DNA from: Leptolyngbyaceae cyanobacterium M65_K2018_010
GTDB lineage: Bacteria; Cyanobacteriota; Cyanobacteriia; Phormidesmidales; Phormidesmidaceae
Direction: 5' to 3'
DNA length: 12,231 nt
Assembly: GCA_015295885.1 (NCBI GenBank)
Contig: DVEE01000411.1
Coordinates: 1 to 12,231 of the forward strand
The notes beneath the pieces are model-generated. The model was not told the DNA's origin, ran no database searches, and saw nothing but the letters and a program-made list of their open reading frames with translations. The position numbers were made by a program, and so were the translations under genes. Below are positions 12,026 to 12,231 of this stretch, one piece after another; position 1 is the stretch's first letter; each line of letters begins with the position of its first letter.

Positions 12026-12231
12026 TTGCCCCGGGCTTGGCTGTCTCCCCTTGGCTTAGGTGGGCTTTGCCTAGGCGCGTCTTTAGGGGCCCATGCGGCC
12101 CTTTTGGGATTACCCTGGGCACCGTCGCCCCAGGCCAAGCTTTCCCCGCCAGAAATTGAGGTAGTCGAGTCAGTGACGGTGGCGGTATTGCCCAGGCTCT
12201 CCCCAGTCACCAGTCCACCTGCGGCAGATCG
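12026..12231 (+). CDS. probable TonB-like protein, N-terminal part (3' truncated, start uncertain)
   Basis: An open frame runs from 11948 to the right edge without a stop. It encodes a short hydrophilic start, a single hydrophobic helix (LGLGGLCLGASLGAHAALLG) and then Pro-rich sequence with charged strands (PSPQAKLSPPEIEVVESVTV, then VLPRLSPVTSPPA). A one-helix anchor with an SLGAHA motif followed by a Pro-rich periplasmic stretch resembles the N-terminus of cyanobacterial TonB-like energy transducers, which couple the proton motive force to outer-membrane uptake. The frame contains no ATG. TTG at 12026 gives MPRAWLSPLG but has no ribosome site, while an ATG at 11985 with MAPARFPLQ in another frame stops early at 12060. 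A frameshift between these frames is therefore possible. Divergent orientation from futA fits a role in iron uptake, by inference only. Confidence 0.45.
   Translation, partial: MPRAWLSPLGLGGLCLGASLGAHAALLGLPWAPSPQAKLSPPEIEVVESVTVAVLPRLSPVTSPPAAD

Noticed and set aside
11929..12210. Minus-strand open frame of 93 codons
   Set aside because: Its product is low-complexity and rich in Gly, Ser, Pro and Lys with no family resemblance, and it is antisense to the more convincing TonB-like reading.
1..12231. CRISPR array, insertion sequence, phage or defence system
   Set aside because: No regularly spaced repeats, transposase or integrase motifs, or nuclease/helicase-type defence proteins are visible on either strand.

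Overview
The window reads as cyanobacterial chromosome. The HIP1 octamer GCGATCGC occurs eight times in 12.2 kb (starts at 369, 2935, 4402, 4474, 5280, 8003, 8524, 11613), far above chance. Several genes belong to cyanobacterial families: a hetZ/patU pair, a FutA-type ferric-iron binding protein, a DUF1400 alpha/beta hydrolase and the cyanobacterial form of YbaB. Most of the DNA is moderately GC-rich; one small gene at 794-1222 is clearly more AT-rich. I see no transposase, CRISPR array, rRNA or phage gene. This looks like ordinary chromosome with a few poorly characterised lineage-specific genes.

Layout. 1-743 is the C-terminal part of adenine deaminase, cut by the window edge. It faces a small AT-rich single-EamA-domain membrane protein on the minus strand (794-1222). 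On the plus strand follow an unrecognised 211-residue protein (1371-2006), a stretch with a faint coding-like remnant (about 2063-2172), and a GT39/ArnT-like membrane glycosyltransferase (2205-3848). tRNA-Arg(CCG) lies on the minus strand (3862-3935). Then come an MpaB/rubber-oxygenase-like haem protein (4026-4889), ybaB (4985-5329), a low-molecular-weight protein-tyrosine phosphatase (5372-5863) and an exported DUF1400 alpha/beta hydrolase (about 5927-7621).

An unrecognised 157-residue protein on the minus strand (7633-8106) diverges from hetZ (8376-9509) across a 269-bp region containing repeats and dyads. patU follows hetZ directly (9534-10562), and a strong hairpin terminator ends that unit. 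futA (10621-11688, minus) converges on the terminator and has a good promoter. Divergent from futA, at the right edge, is the beginning of a probable TonB-like protein with no ATG start (about 12026 onward).

How the genes may work together. hetZ and patU are known in filamentous cyanobacteria as a developmental (heterocyst differentiation/patterning) gene pair, and their adjacency is the most biologically telling feature. futA beside a TonB-like gene suggests a small iron-acquisition neighbourhood, by inference. ybaB, the phosphatase and perhaps the hydrolase could be co-transcribed (gaps of 42 and 63 bp). The other genes look like unrelated chromosomal neighbours. I found no clear evidence for a wholly new multi-gene system. 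The best leads are the two unrecognised genes, the hetZ upstream region, the TonB-like edge gene with its hairpin-rich upstream region, and the MpaB-like haem protein.
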